In this document: one piece after another, positions 52,114 through 61,878 of the stretch
Layout: every line of letters starts with the position of its first letter
Numbering within the stretch: the stretch's first letter is position 1
Assembly (NCBI GenBank): GCA_043808235.1
Contig: JAZDFC010000110.1
Span: forward strand, 62,001 to 126,000
Origin: JAZDFC01 sp043808235
Lineage (GTDB): Bacteria > Bacteroidota > Ignavibacteria > Ignavibacteriales > Melioribacteraceae
DNA length: 64,000 nucleotides
Direction: 5' to 3'
Translations under genes and position numbers: made by a program
Notes under the pieces: model-generated
Database searches by the model: none
What the model saw: the letters and a program-made list of their open reading frames with translations, nothing else
What the model was told of the DNA's origin: nothing

Positions 52114-54594
52114 CTATTCTACGGTAATTTCACTTTCTAATAGAATATCCCTACTTGATGAACCAACCATCACCTTATATTTTCCTGATTCAACCTTCCA
52201 TGATTTAGAATTTACATCGTAATATGCGAGATTGGATTTATGGAATTTAAACACTTCACTTTTAGTTTCTCCGGGTTTTAATTCTGTCTTTATGAATCCT
52301 TTTAATTCCTTCACCGGTTTGTCAATCTTCGAATCGATTGCACTTATATACAACTGAGCTGTTTCAGAACCGGCAATGTTACCTGAATTTGTCATTTCAA
52401 ATTTTACTGTAAAGCTGTCCCCTTCCCTACTTACAATTAGATTACCATATGCAAATTTTGTATATGATAATCCAAATCCAAATGGGAATAAAGGCTCGAT
52501 ATTTTTCTTATCAAAATGACGGTATCCGACATAGATTCCATCATCATAGTTGGTTGTTCCACTCATAGCTTTATAAGTTGGATACGCTGAACAATCTTCC
52601 CATGATTTGGGAAAAGTGATAGGCAATTTTCCTGAAGGATTGTACTCTCCGAATAGAACTTGTGCAGCCGCTTCGCCAATATATTCGCCGGCAAACCATG
52701 TTTCAATCATTCCATTAACCTTTCCTATCCAGCTATCCATCAATACCGGGGAACCCGTCGTAAGAATAACAACTGTATTCGGATTAACTTCCGTTACAGC
52801 CTTGATCAATTCTTCCTGTCCATCCGGCAGATACAAATCCGGTCTATCGAAACCTTCGCTTTCGAAACGGAAAGTTGTGCCAACAAAAAGAAGAGCGACA
52901 TCGGAATTTTTTGCAGCGCTAATTGCTTCATCCATCAAATTCACACCGGGCAATTGCCATGAAAGGATAACTGTTGCATCACCGCCGTTTTCGTAAAATT
53001 CAACTTTGATTTTGTGGATCTCGTTTGCTTCCATTTTTATTTCATACGATTTTGTGTCGAGCCCGTGATCACCCCAATTATCTATAACAAGTTCATCGTC
53101 GATGAACATTCTCGATCCGTCATCACTCGAAAGCTCAAGCGAGTACTCGCCGCCTTTAGGAGCTTGTAAATATCCTTCCCATTGAACCGAGAAATGATCT
53201 TCACCAATGCCGTCAACTGGTGAACCGCCCTGCCAGAAACATTTGATTTGGCTGTCAATTCTTTCAACCTTTGGATTTCCTTCGAACTTCTCATTCACGT
53301 AATACTTGGCCTTCAATCCATGTTGGGTACATTCTTTATCAACAAATAAATTCTCAACTGGAATCGCAGCAGTTTCACCTGAAAAACGGATCGCCTGCGA
53401 GAAATTAATTTGAACCGATGAACCTAATTTTTCTTTCAAAGCCTGTAACGGTGAAATTGAATAATCTGGCGATACCATCGAGCTTCCACCGCCGCCCGTT
53501 CTCGCTACGCCTGCATTTGGACCAATAACAGCTATCGATTTGATTTTATTTTTATCGATGGGAAGAATTCCATTATCATTCTTTAGCATAACTATTCCCT
53601 GCAACGCAACCTCGAGCGAAGCTTCGCGATTCTCTTTACTGCCGATAAGAGATTCGTCTTCGGTCGTTTCTTTTTCAAAAAGCCCGAGCTTGAAAATTAC
53701 ACTTAAAATCCTACGCACCATATCGTCAATTTTCGATTCCTCCAACTCACCACTTTCCAATGCAGGTAAAAGGTTGTCGATATTTAAAAATTCGCCGGTG
53801 GGCATTTCCAAATCCAAACCGTTCTTTGCAACCGGAATATCAGAATGAACCGCGCCCCAATCCGACATTACCAATCCTTTAAATCCCCACTCATTTTTCA
53901 ATTTGGCAGTAAGCAAATCATAATTCTCAGCGCAGTATGGACCATTGAGTTTATTGTACGCGCACATTACTGTCAGGACATCGGCTTCCTGCACAGCAGC
54001 TTTAAATGCGGGGAAATATATTTCGTTCAATGCACGGTCGCTTACTTTCGCATCAACAAACATTCTTTCATGTTCCTGGTTGTTTACCGCAAAATGTTTA
54101 ACACATGCAGCTGCGCCGGCATTCTGAACACCTTTGATATAGTCAACAGCCATTTTCGATGCGAGGAACGGATCTTCGCCGAAACTTTCAAAATTTCTTC
54201 CGCCTTGCGGAATGCGCGCAATGTTTACACACGGACCGAGAATCACGTGCCTTCCCTTTCCTAAAGTTTCCCGTCCAATACTGCTTCCGATTTTAAATGC
54301 TAAATCAGGATTCCAGGTTGCAGCCAAACCAATGCCCGCTGCAAATGCAGTTGATTCGTCCCATCTCACACCAAGAGGACCGTCGGTCATTTTAAGTTCC
54401 GGTATTCCAAGTTCTTCGAATGGTTGAGTAGCGAAACCGGTTCCGCCAAGCATTTTAATTTTTTCTTCGAGCGACATCCGGCTCAATAAATCCTCTACCC
54501 TATCTTCGATTTTTGCATTTGCATTTTTATAAACCGGATTCTGCTGTGCAATAGTAATCGAAACAAAAACAAGTACGAGTAACACTATTCTCAT
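52114..54594 (-). CDS. Glycoside hydrolase family 3 beta-glucosidase with PA14 insertion
   Basis: An 826-residue exported enzyme (signal peptide RIVLLVLVFVSITIAQ), starting at the ATG at 54594 with GGGAG upstream. The GH3 N-domain has GTGFATQPFEELGIPELKMTDGP (broken at GG), KHFAVNNQEHERM, and the nucleophile Asp in LVMSDWGAVHS. The C-domain (LKNDNGILPI, SIAVIGPNAG) is interrupted by a PA14 carbohydrate-binding module at about residues 400-530 (YLQAPKGGEYSLELSSDDGS, MFIDDELVIDNWGDHG). A fibronectin-III-like end follows. This architecture is typical of PA14-containing beta-glucosidases acting on oligosaccharides. It is the last gene of the glycosidase cluster. Confidence 0.93.
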   Translation of the reverse strand: MRIVLLVLVFVSITIAQQNPVYKNANAKIEDRVEDLLSRMSLEEKIKMLGGTGFATQPFEELGIPELKMTDGPLGVRWDESTAFAAGIGLAATWNPDLAFKIGSSIGRETLGKGRHVILGPCVNIARIPQGGRNFESFGEDPFLASKMAVDYIKGVQNAGAAACVKHFAVNNQEHERMFVDAKVSDRALNEIYFPAFKAAVQEADVLTVMCAYNKLNGPYCAENYDLLTAKLKNEWGFKGLVMSDWGAVHSDIPVAKNGLDLEMPTGEFLNIDNLLPALESGELEESKIDDMVRRILSVIFKLGLFEKETTEDESLIGSKENREASLEVALQGIVMLKNDNGILPIDKNKIKSIAVIGPNAGVARTGGGGSSMVSPDYSISPLQALKEKLGSSVQINFSQAIRFSGETAAIPVENLFVDKECTQHGLKAKYYVNEKFEGNPKVERIDSQIKCFWQGGSPVDGIGEDHFSVQWEGYLQAPKGGEYSLELSSDDGSRMFIDDELVIDNWGDHGLDTKSYEIKMEANEIHKIKVEFYENGGDATVILSWQLPGVNLMDEAISAAKNSDVALLFVGTTFRFESEGFDRPDLYLPDGQEELIKAVTEVNPNTVVILTTGSPVLMDSWIGKVNGMIETWFAGEYIGEAAAQVLFGEYNPSGKLPITFPKSWEDCSAYPTYKAMSGTTNYDDGIYVGYRHFDKKNIEPLFPFGFGLSYTKFAYGNLIVSREGDSFTVKFEMTNSGNIAGSETAQLYISAIDSKIDKPVKELKGFIKTELKPGETKSEVFKFHKSNLAYYDVNSKSWKVESGKYKVMVGSSSRDILLESEITVE

Positions 54595-54686
54595 AACAAC
54601 TCCCATTATTTTTTTAACTATGATTTGATTCCCAAATAGTAATACAAGAAAAATTTATGTGTTTTTTGATATCAAGATTCTCACGA

Positions 54687-56249
54687 TTAATCAACTTCAA
54701 ATTGGTTAAATCCCGGATTAATGGTCAATATCAAAAGTTTACCGGTATTTCTCCTTGCATACAAAGTGAAAGTTTGAGTCGAATTTATTTTAATTCTGCA
54801 TGTTTTATTAACATCGATTCTTTTATCGCATATAAAAGATGCCTTGATGTCGCCAAACTGCAGATTCTGAATGCCGTGCTTGTCGATCCGGTTAATATCC
54901 CATTTGACTTCTTTTTTTAAAGCATCGGCTTTTATCCCGATTACATTTTCAATCAACAGTGCAATAGGGCCGCATCCGCTCCAGCCCACAAAATCGGATT
55001 GGGACATAGGCAGGCTTCGCATATAAAAATCCGGCGCATAATTTTCCCATATTGTCCCGGTCTTTTTAAAAACTTTATACATTCCATCGAGATATGTTTC
55101 AGATGCATGAGCTGCGAATTCCCGAAAATTGAAAGACGATTCGAATCCCTCCGAATATTTATCCAATCCTTTTATAGCCATGTAATTTGTAGGAGCCCAT
55201 ACACCACCAAGCCAGTAATTACCTTCCGGTTTGTATTCAGAATGATCCGCAGAAAGCGATGGGAACGGGATCGTTCGCCAGAACTCATTCGGATTTTTTA
55301 GATGAGAAAGTAATCTCTCAGCTTGAGTAATGTTTGGTAATCTTGCAACCATTGGCCAGAAACATGCAAGCGTTTTTGTTTGTATCTGCTTTCCTTTATC
55401 ATCGAGATCATAATACAAACCATCCTTCTCATTCCACATCAGTTCATTTATTTTCTTTCCTATTTCAACAGCTTTATTTCTATGCAATTCACTTTTTTGT
55501 TTGTCGCCAGCTTCTTCGTTCATCTCAGCAAGAGAATAATAAAACAAATACATTTGAGTTGACATGTCAGTCCAGGCAGAACCTTTACGCGGTGAATTAT
55601 CCATCCCTGAGCCAAGACCGGTATTCCAATATAAATTATGCTTTGTTTTTTCTTTCTTTCTGAATTTCTCCAGCCACTCAGCATATTTTTCGAGAGCAGG
55701 AAGAATATTCTTTATCCTCGACTGGTCGCCGCTGATGCGTGCATATTCGATTTCAGCCCAGGCAAAGATGGGCGGATTTATGGTGTGCATCCTATCAAGA
55801 TAAACAAAGTCATTTCCATCCGCTTCCCAAATTTCCCGGCAGATGTAACCATTCTCATATTGCCGAGAATAGAAATTATCAAACGATTCAATCGAAGGGA
55901 AAATATGAGATGCATATCTCATGAACATCATCATAAAGGCTGTATCCCACTGAAATACCGAAGGAGAAAATCCTTCGTCAATATAGTTCGAAACAAAAGG
56001 TGAATCTTCAGGCGGTTGCTTGAAATGAGAAAAAGCAATCTCCCAGCATTTCCAATACAACTCAAGATACTCCGGATTATCTTCAATTACCGGTTCGGGA
56101 AGTTTAGCTTTGTGAATTTCGAAAAGAGGAATTTCTACTTCGACATAATTTTTCTTTGTAAAATATTTTCCTCTTTCGCCCACGTCCTCGTATTGAGCAA
56201 ATAAATAGGAATAAGTCAAAATGAATAAAATGAATAATAATCTCTTCAT
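54687..56249 (-). CDS. Exported MGH1-type (alpha,alpha)6-barrel glycoside hydrolase
   Basis: A 520-residue exported protein (signal KRLLFILFILTYSYLFAQ) of the trehalase/GH63/mannosylglycerate hydrolase-like fold. Features are SPSVFQWDTAFMMMFMRY with a probable substrate-binding Asp, GMDNSPRKGSAWTD typical of the MGH1-like family (GMDNSPR), YWLGGVWAPTNYMAIKGL, and TIWENYAPD with a likely catalytic acidic residue. Substrate could be an alpha-glucoside or mannoside; it cannot be settled here. It lies 15 bp after the GH5 gene and upstream of the GH3 gene. Confidence 0.83.
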   Translation of the reverse strand: MKRLLFILFILTYSYLFAQYEDVGERGKYFTKKNYVEVEIPLFEIHKAKLPEPVIEDNPEYLELYWKCWEIAFSHFKQPPEDSPFVSNYIDEGFSPSVFQWDTAFMMMFMRYASHIFPSIESFDNFYSRQYENGYICREIWEADGNDFVYLDRMHTINPPIFAWAEIEYARISGDQSRIKNILPALEKYAEWLEKFRKKEKTKHNLYWNTGLGSGMDNSPRKGSAWTDMSTQMYLFYYSLAEMNEEAGDKQKSELHRNKAVEIGKKINELMWNEKDGLYYDLDDKGKQIQTKTLACFWPMVARLPNITQAERLLSHLKNPNEFWRTIPFPSLSADHSEYKPEGNYWLGGVWAPTNYMAIKGLDKYSEGFESSFNFREFAAHASETYLDGMYKVFKKTGTIWENYAPDFYMRSLPMSQSDFVGWSGCGPIALLIENVIGIKADALKKEVKWDINRIDKHGIQNLQFGDIKASFICDKRIDVNKTCRIKINSTQTFTLYARRNTGKLLILTINPGFNQFEVD

Positions 56250-56264
56250 AATGTTTCCATGATT

Positions 56265-57503
56265 TTATTTTTGTAAAGATAATCCCAGCGCTTCCAAATA
56301 ACCTTTATTGATATTGTTGTTTTCAAGCAGACAGTTTTTCAAAAACTCATTCATTATTTGCATAGCCTTTTGCTGATCTAATCGGGCATTTCTAATTTTA
56401 TCGAATCCCGTGCGGTCGCCTTCGGCGAATTTTATTATATCATCCCATCCTTCGGGTTTGGGAATCGAAACAACGCCGCGATCGGAATCAAGTTTTTTGT
56501 AGGGCCAAAAGCACCAGCCAATATTGTTCGTTTCCATCGTCTCGCGGAAAGCAGAAATCCATTCATTTGTATTTTCACCGGTTTCGCCGCACCAAATTGG
56601 AACGTTAAATTTGTCGCGAAAATCAATATGTCTTTGAATTACAGATACATCGGTAGGAGTCCAATATGTATGAAATGTGTAAACGGCTTCGTAATCAATC
56701 GACTCATTGAATATTTGAAAATTAGTGTTCCACTGTGCGCCGCCAATAAAAATCATGTGATAAGGATCGACTTCGCGGATTGCGTGGATGATTCTTTTAT
56801 ATAGAGGTTCGAGCAGCGGATTTAACTTTTCAACATCATGAAAATGAGCAATCGGTTCATTCAACAAATCATATCCGATTACAGTCTTTGAATTTTTATA
56901 TCGCTCCGCGATTCTCTGCCAGAGATAAATAGTAAGAAGCTGCATGTCATTACTTTCAAACAAGAAGGGATAACCGCGGCTGTCGTCGATATTGTCGCCG
57001 GTTTGTCCACCGGGTGCTGCATGCAAATCAAGAATTACGAGTAATTCGTTTCGTTCACTCCAGGTCACAACGCTGTCAAGCATTTCGAATCCCGGGCCTT
57101 CCCAAACGGGCGGATACTGCTCTTTCATGAATAAGCGGAAATTAAACGGGACACGAATCGAGTTTAACCCGCATTGTTTGATAAAGCGAATATCTTTTTC
57201 CGTGATGTAATTCTTCCGGAATGTTTCCCATAATTTATCAGTCTCTTCCGGACCGACAAGTTCCCGAAACATTTCATCAATCCGCATTGCTGATGAAGTT
57301 TTTTCAAACAGGAACATGTAGCCTTCGGGATTCAACCAGTTGCCAAGATTGATTCCACGCAGTAAAACCGGTTTACCCGACGGATCAACAATTTCTTTTC
57401 CTTCTGTCCGGAAGAATTGGTTTTGCTGGGAGAAAATTTGAATTGAGGTTAGAAAAAGAATTGTGAAGATTAATTGAATGAGACTTATTCGAGTTACGAA
57501 CAT
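56265..57503 (-). CDS. Exported glycoside hydrolase family 5 enzyme
   Basis: A 412-residue exported TIM-barrel hydrolase (signal peptide ending SIQIFSQQ). It shows LLRGINLGNWLNPEG, SIRVPFNFRLF, VILDLHAAPGGQTGDNIDDS, the acid/base Glu in YDLLNEPIAH, YTFHTYWTPTD, and the nucleophile Glu in IWCGETGEN. Family activities include endo-glucanase and exo-beta-1,3-glucanase; the GGQTGDN form resembles glucan-active members. It is the first gene of the three-enzyme cluster. Confidence 0.9.
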   Translation of the reverse strand: MFVTRISLIQLIFTILFLTSIQIFSQQNQFFRTEGKEIVDPSGKPVLLRGINLGNWLNPEGYMFLFEKTSSAMRIDEMFRELVGPEETDKLWETFRKNYITEKDIRFIKQCGLNSIRVPFNFRLFMKEQYPPVWEGPGFEMLDSVVTWSERNELLVILDLHAAPGGQTGDNIDDSRGYPFLFESNDMQLLTIYLWQRIAERYKNSKTVIGYDLLNEPIAHFHDVEKLNPLLEPLYKRIIHAIREVDPYHMIFIGGAQWNTNFQIFNESIDYEAVYTFHTYWTPTDVSVIQRHIDFRDKFNVPIWCGETGENTNEWISAFRETMETNNIGWCFWPYKKLDSDRGVVSIPKPEGWDDIIKFAEGDRTGFDKIRNARLDQQKAMQIMNEFLKNCLLENNNINKGYLEALGLSLQK

Positions 57504-57617
57504 GGTTTCAACTCACAATTTAGTTTTGGATGTTTCCAAAATAAGAAATTCCGGTTTTGATTGCGAAATTGTATAAAGCAATCATATTATTTTAATGAAG
57601 AGCAATTTCTTAATTTC

Positions 57618-57667
57618 GAATAACGAACACCGAATTTTGAACATAGAAGTTTTTTCATTCGTTATTC
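57618..57667. repeat. AT-rich inverted repeat upstream of GH5 and next to glnA end
   Basis: GAATAACGAA (57618-57627) recurs inverted as TTCGTTATTC (57658-57667), and GAATTTTGAA and TTCAAAATTT lie nested or adjacent. The segment looks like one of the short AT-rich intergenic repeats seen elsewhere in the window rather than a terminator. Confidence 0.5.
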
Positions 57668-57699
57668 AAAATTTAGTATTCGATATTCGGAATTCGCTT

Positions 57700-59082
57700 T
57701 TACAGCGTAAAGTACATCTTGTACTCAAACGGGTGCGGCATTGTACCGATGGCTTTTATTTCTTCCTGCTTTACGGATATCCACTGGTGTAATAAGTCTT
57801 CCGTGAAAACATCACCGCGCAATAAGAAATCAAAATCCCTTTCCAGCGATTCAAGCGATTCCGCCAGGTTCCGCGGGAGGAAGTGTATTGTATCCTTCAT
57901 TGAGTAATCAGTTATATTTTTATCGAACGGACCGTACCCTTCTTTGCGCGGATCAATTTTATTTACCACACCATCAATACCGGCAAGCAGCATTGCAGTC
58001 AAACACAAATACGGATTTGCAGTTGCATCCGGCGGACGGTATTCGAATCGTGTTTCGTCCGGGTTGGAAATATATTTTGGTATCCTGATTGCGCTTGCCC
58101 TGTTGCCCTGCCCGTATGTTAATGCAACCGGCGCTTCGAATCCGGGAACGAGTCGTTTGTATGAGTTGGTACTCGGATTTGTGAAAGCGGATAGTGCCGG
58201 ACCATGTTTCAACATACCGCCGATAAAGTATAACCCGAGTTCATTCATATTTCCGTATTCGCCTTTCTTATAAAAAGCGTTTTTACCGTTCCTGGTTAAA
58301 TACAAATGGAGATGCATCCCGTTGCCAGCTTGTTGATACATGGGCTTGGGCATGAAAGTAATAAAAATATTATGCCTGCGGGCGAGATTAAACAAAACAT
58401 ACTTTGCAGTAACTATATTATCTGCTGTTTGCAGCAAGTTGCTAAAATATGTTTCGATTTCCTGCTGTCCCCTTTCGCCGCCTTCGTGATGATGATATTT
58501 TACATCGATGCCGAGTTTTTTGAAATATTTACATGCTTCATCACGGAAGTCATCATAAATATCAAACGGATTTGCCGCATGGTATGCGCGTTTATAAAAC
58601 TCTTCTGCATGTTCAACTTTGTAATACGATGTAGAGGTTCTTGTATCATACTCAACGGCCGAGAAAATATAAAATTCAAATTCTGGTCCCCACCATGATT
58701 GATCGGCGCCGGTAAATTGTTTTAAAATTTCTGCTGCTTTCTTTGCAAGAAATCTTCCATCTTCATTAAAAGGAGAACGTGCTTCGTCGGTTAATTTTAT
58801 ATGCGAATAAAAACTTAGAGTTGGCGCATCCCGGAAAGGATCAAGCATTGCGGTTTCCAAATCCGGCACAAGAATCATATCGCTGTTCTCCACCTTTTTA
58901 AAACCATAGCTCGAACCGTCAAATCCGACGCCGTGTTTGATCATTTTTTCCATCACGGTTTCATTTACCGGCAGGGATATATGATGAAGTCTTCCGGCTA
59001 AATCGATACATTTTAAATCTATCATCTCAACCGAATTTTGTTTTATGAGATTTTTGATAGACTGTAAATTCATTTTAGACAT
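57700..59082 (-). CDS. glnA: Glutamine synthetase (type I)
   Basis: A 460-residue GSI enzyme making glutamine from glutamate and ammonia. It has FDGSSYGFKKVENSDM, the metal-binding stretch WWGPEFEFYIF, HHHEGGERGQQEIE, GNGMHLHLYL, NPSTNSYKRLVPGFEAPV, and RFEYRPPDATANPYLCL. The adenylylation-site motif (NLYDLP type) is not evident, so it is probably the non-adenylylated alpha type. GAGG stands before the ATG. It follows eno, across a long hairpin at 59110-59208. Confidence 0.95.
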   Translation of the reverse strand: MSKMNLQSIKNLIKQNSVEMIDLKCIDLAGRLHHISLPVNETVMEKMIKHGVGFDGSSYGFKKVENSDMILVPDLETAMLDPFRDAPTLSFYSHIKLTDEARSPFNEDGRFLAKKAAEILKQFTGADQSWWGPEFEFYIFSAVEYDTRTSTSYYKVEHAEEFYKRAYHAANPFDIYDDFRDEACKYFKKLGIDVKYHHHEGGERGQQEIETYFSNLLQTADNIVTAKYVLFNLARRHNIFITFMPKPMYQQAGNGMHLHLYLTRNGKNAFYKKGEYGNMNELGLYFIGGMLKHGPALSAFTNPSTNSYKRLVPGFEAPVALTYGQGNRASAIRIPKYISNPDETRFEYRPPDATANPYLCLTAMLLAGIDGVVNKIDPRKEGYGPFDKNITDYSMKDTIHFLPRNLAESLESLERDFDFLLRGDVFTEDLLHQWISVKQEEIKAIGTMPHPFEYKMYFTL

Positions 59083-59109
59083 GACTGCCTCAATAAAGTG
59101 AAAAAAATA

Positions 59110-59208
59110 GGCTGGCTAAAAAATTAGTCTGATTGAACTTGAGATTATCCTAAAAATATTTTTTACAACGGATTCAATCAAATCCTTACTAATTCTTTAT
59201 AGCCAGCC
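59110..59208 (-). terminator. Long imperfect hairpin terminating eno
   Basis: GGCTGGCTA (59110-59118) pairs with TAGCCAGCC (59200-59208). Inside it, AATTAGT pairs with ACTAATT and GATTGAA pairs with TTCAATC. On the minus strand the outer stem is followed by TATTTTTTTC, a terminator U-tract. The stem-loop spans about 99 nt, unusually long for a plain terminator, and lies in the 155-bp eno-glnA gap. Confidence 0.65.
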
Positions 59209-59237
59209 CGGCTAATATTTATAAATGTAAAACTATT

Positions 59238-60530
59238 TTATAACTTACAATTGATAGCGCTCAATCCAGGGAAAATCGCTGTTGTATCAAGCTCTTCTTC
59301 TATCCTAATCAATTGATTGTATTTTGCTATTCTATCGGTTCTGCTTGCAGACCCGGTTTTAATTTGACCGGCATTTGTTGCAACAGCGATATCGGCAATT
59401 GTTGTGTCTTCTGTTTCGCCCGAACGATGGGAAACAACGGCGGTGTAGCTTGCGCGTTTTGCCATTTCTATTGCATCGAGTGTTTCGGTTAATGTTCCAA
59501 TCTGGTTTACTTTAATCAGAATTGAGTTTGCGGTACCAAGTTCAATTCCTTTCGCTAAAAACTCGGTATTGGTAACAAATAAATCGTCGCCTACTAATTG
59601 AACTCTATCACCGACTTTATCTGTGAGCAATTTCCAGCCATCCCAATCAAATTCAGCCATACCGTCTTCAAGGGAAATGATAGGATATTGATTAATCCAA
59701 CCTGCCCAATAATCAACCATCTTTTCCGGGGAGATGTATGATTTATCAGATTTGAAGAAGTAATAAGCTTTTTTATCTTTGTCCCACATTTCGCTTGCAG
59801 CAGGATCTAAAGCGATGAAAATATCTTTACCGGCTTTCAGCCCGGCTTTCTCAATCGCTTCAAGAATAACTGTGATAGCTTCTTCGTTGGATTTTAAATT
59901 TGGAGCGAATCCGCCTTCATCGCCAACCGCGGTGTTGTAACCTTTCTTTTTCAAAACGGATTTGAGCGAATGAAAAGTTTCAGCGCCGTATCTTAAAGCT
60001 TCTTTGAAACTTGGAGCGCCGGCAGGCATAACCATAAATTCCTGGAAATCAACGTTGTTGTCTGCATGTTTACCGCCATTTAAAATATTCATCATCGGCA
60101 CAGGTAGCACTTTTGCATTCACACCGCCAATGTATCTATAAAGCGGGAGTCCGAGTGTTTCAGCAGCAGCCTTTGCACATGCCAGGGAAACGCCAAGAAT
60201 TGCGTTAGCACCGAAATTGGATTTGGTAGGCGTACCGTCCAATTCGATCAAAAAATTATCAATGCCCACCTGGTCAGCTGCGTCAAAATCAATAAGTTCA
60301 TCGGCAATTTTGTCATTTACATTTTCTACAGCCTTTGTAACACCCTTGCCAAGATAACGGCTTTCGTCGCCATCTCTTAATTCAACAGCTTCATTTTCGC
60401 CTGTTGAAGCGCCGCTTGGAACAGCAGCTCTTCCGATAATACCCGATTCCAATAAAACTTCTACTTCTACAGTTGGGTTACCGCGAGAATCCAATATCTC
60501 TCTTCCAATAATATCTACTATTGTTGTCAT
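59238..60530 (-). CDS. eno: Enolase
   Basis: A 430-residue enolase that interconverts 2-phosphoglycerate and phosphoenolpyruvate. Features are GREILDSRGNPTVEVEV, AAVPSGASTGENEAVELRDG, GNGGKHADNNVDFQEFM (NILNGGKHADNN here), VGDEGGFAPNL, SLEDGMAEFDWDGW, QLVGDDLFVTN, LIKVNQIGTLTETLD and VVSHRSGETEDT with the catalytic Lys/His set. The length is standard. It is monocistronic. Confidence 0.98.
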   Translation of the reverse strand: MTTIVDIIGREILDSRGNPTVEVEVLLESGIIGRAAVPSGASTGENEAVELRDGDESRYLGKGVTKAVENVNDKIADELIDFDAADQVGIDNFLIELDGTPTKSNFGANAILGVSLACAKAAAETLGLPLYRYIGGVNAKVLPVPMMNILNGGKHADNNVDFQEFMVMPAGAPSFKEALRYGAETFHSLKSVLKKKGYNTAVGDEGGFAPNLKSNEEAITVILEAIEKAGLKAGKDIFIALDPAASEMWDKDKKAYYFFKSDKSYISPEKMVDYWAGWINQYPIISLEDGMAEFDWDGWKLLTDKVGDRVQLVGDDLFVTNTEFLAKGIELGTANSILIKVNQIGTLTETLDAIEMAKRASYTAVVSHRSGETEDTTIADIAVATNAGQIKTGSASRTDRIAKYNQLIRIEEELDTTAIFPGLSAINCKL

Positions 60531-60770
60531 TCTTTTCTCCTAAGTTATGTGAATTTTTGCGTCGAATATTATTAAAAAAGACCTCCAAATTCAATTTAAA
60601 CAATGGTAAAGTTTTAAAGGAAGTGTTAGTTTTCATTACTTTTAGTAAATTACATTTAAGAAGTGATGATTTTCGACTACATCGTCACTGCAAAATAGAT
60701 GAAGGTAACTAAAAAACGGCAATATTTAGCCGATAATGGACTAATATAAATTTAACATAAATGTAATTTA

Positions 60771-61676
60771 ATGGAATTTAGAAACGTTACATTAAAAACA
60801 AGTCTGGAAGAAACAGAAAAAGTTAAGATTACTTTTAAGTACGTTGACGAGTTGTATCCCGATATGATTTTAACGCCATTTAAATATGGGAAACTCGGAG
60901 ATGAAATTGTTATCACATTTAAAGTAGATGAAAAACACCTTAAACCACTGCTTCGTATTCTAAATTCAAACAACTTTACAATAATGGTTCTTGATGAAGC
61001 CACAAAAACGGCCTTGCACGAACTAAATATCAGCAAAGCTCCGACTGCACCGCTTATTCCTGAAGATTGGCAGGATGCAAAAAATAAAATTAAGGATGTC
61101 GCTAATGAGGCTCTTCATAAATTAATTTCGGAAGGGAATTATAGAGAAGTAATTAAGATATCAAAAAATCTAAGAGCCGAGCGCAGTCTTGTTACCGGAG
61201 CTGCAAATAACATTACAAATACTGTTTTCAAAGCAGTGGAGATAATAAAGAATCAATACAAAAAGAAAAACCTGGAACCGCATGCATGCATTAATAGGAT
61301 TATCGAAATTGCTCACGATAAAGTTCTTAAGGATTTGAGAAAAGATGATATATTAAAATATTGCGGATTTGAAGCGATTAACATGTGCGTATTGAATAAG
61401 GATACCATTCGATTATTGATTAAAATTAGCAACGATAATACATTATATCACCTGGTTAATTTAAAGGCAGCAATCAAATTCTCGGAGATTGTTTTAAACA
61501 ATCCAAATTCTTACCAGGAGGAATTAAAAGATGCAATCAAAAATCTCAATGTGAAATGGCTTTATTTGACATATGATGTTTATAAATATGAATTAGATGA
61601 AAACGAAAAAGAATCTTTAGAAAAATTAGTTGACCTGGTTTATACCGAGAGATCTAAATCCCAACCCACTTCCTAA
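60771..61676 (+). CDS. Unrecognised 301-residue soluble protein
   Basis: A predicted cytosolic protein with no signal peptide or membrane segment. Residues 1-85 look like an alpha/beta domain (MEFRNVTLKTSLEETEKVKI; GDEIVITFKVDEKHLKPLLRIL). The remainder is helical and charged, with regularly spaced Leu/Ile suggesting helical repeats (EVIKISKNLRAERSLVTGAA; NTVFKAVEIIKNQYK). I recognise no family. The gene has no close co-directional partner and lies between eno and the tRNA-Arg cluster. Coding is supported by uninterrupted length and amino acid composition only. Confidence 0.65.
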   Translation: MEFRNVTLKTSLEETEKVKITFKYVDELYPDMILTPFKYGKLGDEIVITFKVDEKHLKPLLRILNSNNFTIMVLDEATKTALHELNISKAPTAPLIPEDWQDAKNKIKDVANEALHKLISEGNYREVIKISKNLRAERSLVTGAANNITNTVFKAVEIIKNQYKKKNLEPHACINRIIEIAHDKVLKDLRKDDILKYCGFEAINMCVLNKDTIRLLIKISNDNTLYHLVNLKAAIKFSEIVLNNPNSYQEELKDAIKNLNVKWLYLTYDVYKYELDENEKESLEKLVDLVYTERSKSQPTS

Positions 61677-61835
61677 TAGTTTTTTGAAAACTCCTCTGTT
61701 AATTCATATATTTTGCACGTCAATAAAAACCACTTTTGATTTTTTCGAATAAAAAACAGAGTATTTTGATTTGACTATTCGTCTTTTCGCCAAAACGCAG
61801 AACTTGAGCGAATTTGTTTTGATGACATATTGTTT

Positions 61836-61868
61836 TTTGAAAATTTGAAATCTGCATTCTAGATTTTT
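61836..61868 (+). repeat. Leader repeat L1 upstream of broken tRNA copy A
   Basis: An AT-rich sequence with GAAAATTTGAAATC followed by a TGCATTCT-type stretch; a close copy lies at 62434-62470 before tRNA-Arg(CCG). Both stand 10 bp or less before the GCCCCCGTAGCTC motif. Confidence 0.65.
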
Positions 61869-61878
61869 CCTTTTGAAT

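Noticed and set aside
59083..59237. Glutamine riboswitch upstream of glnA
   Set aside because: The folded segment fits an eno terminator with U-tract; no conserved riboswitch core is recognisable.
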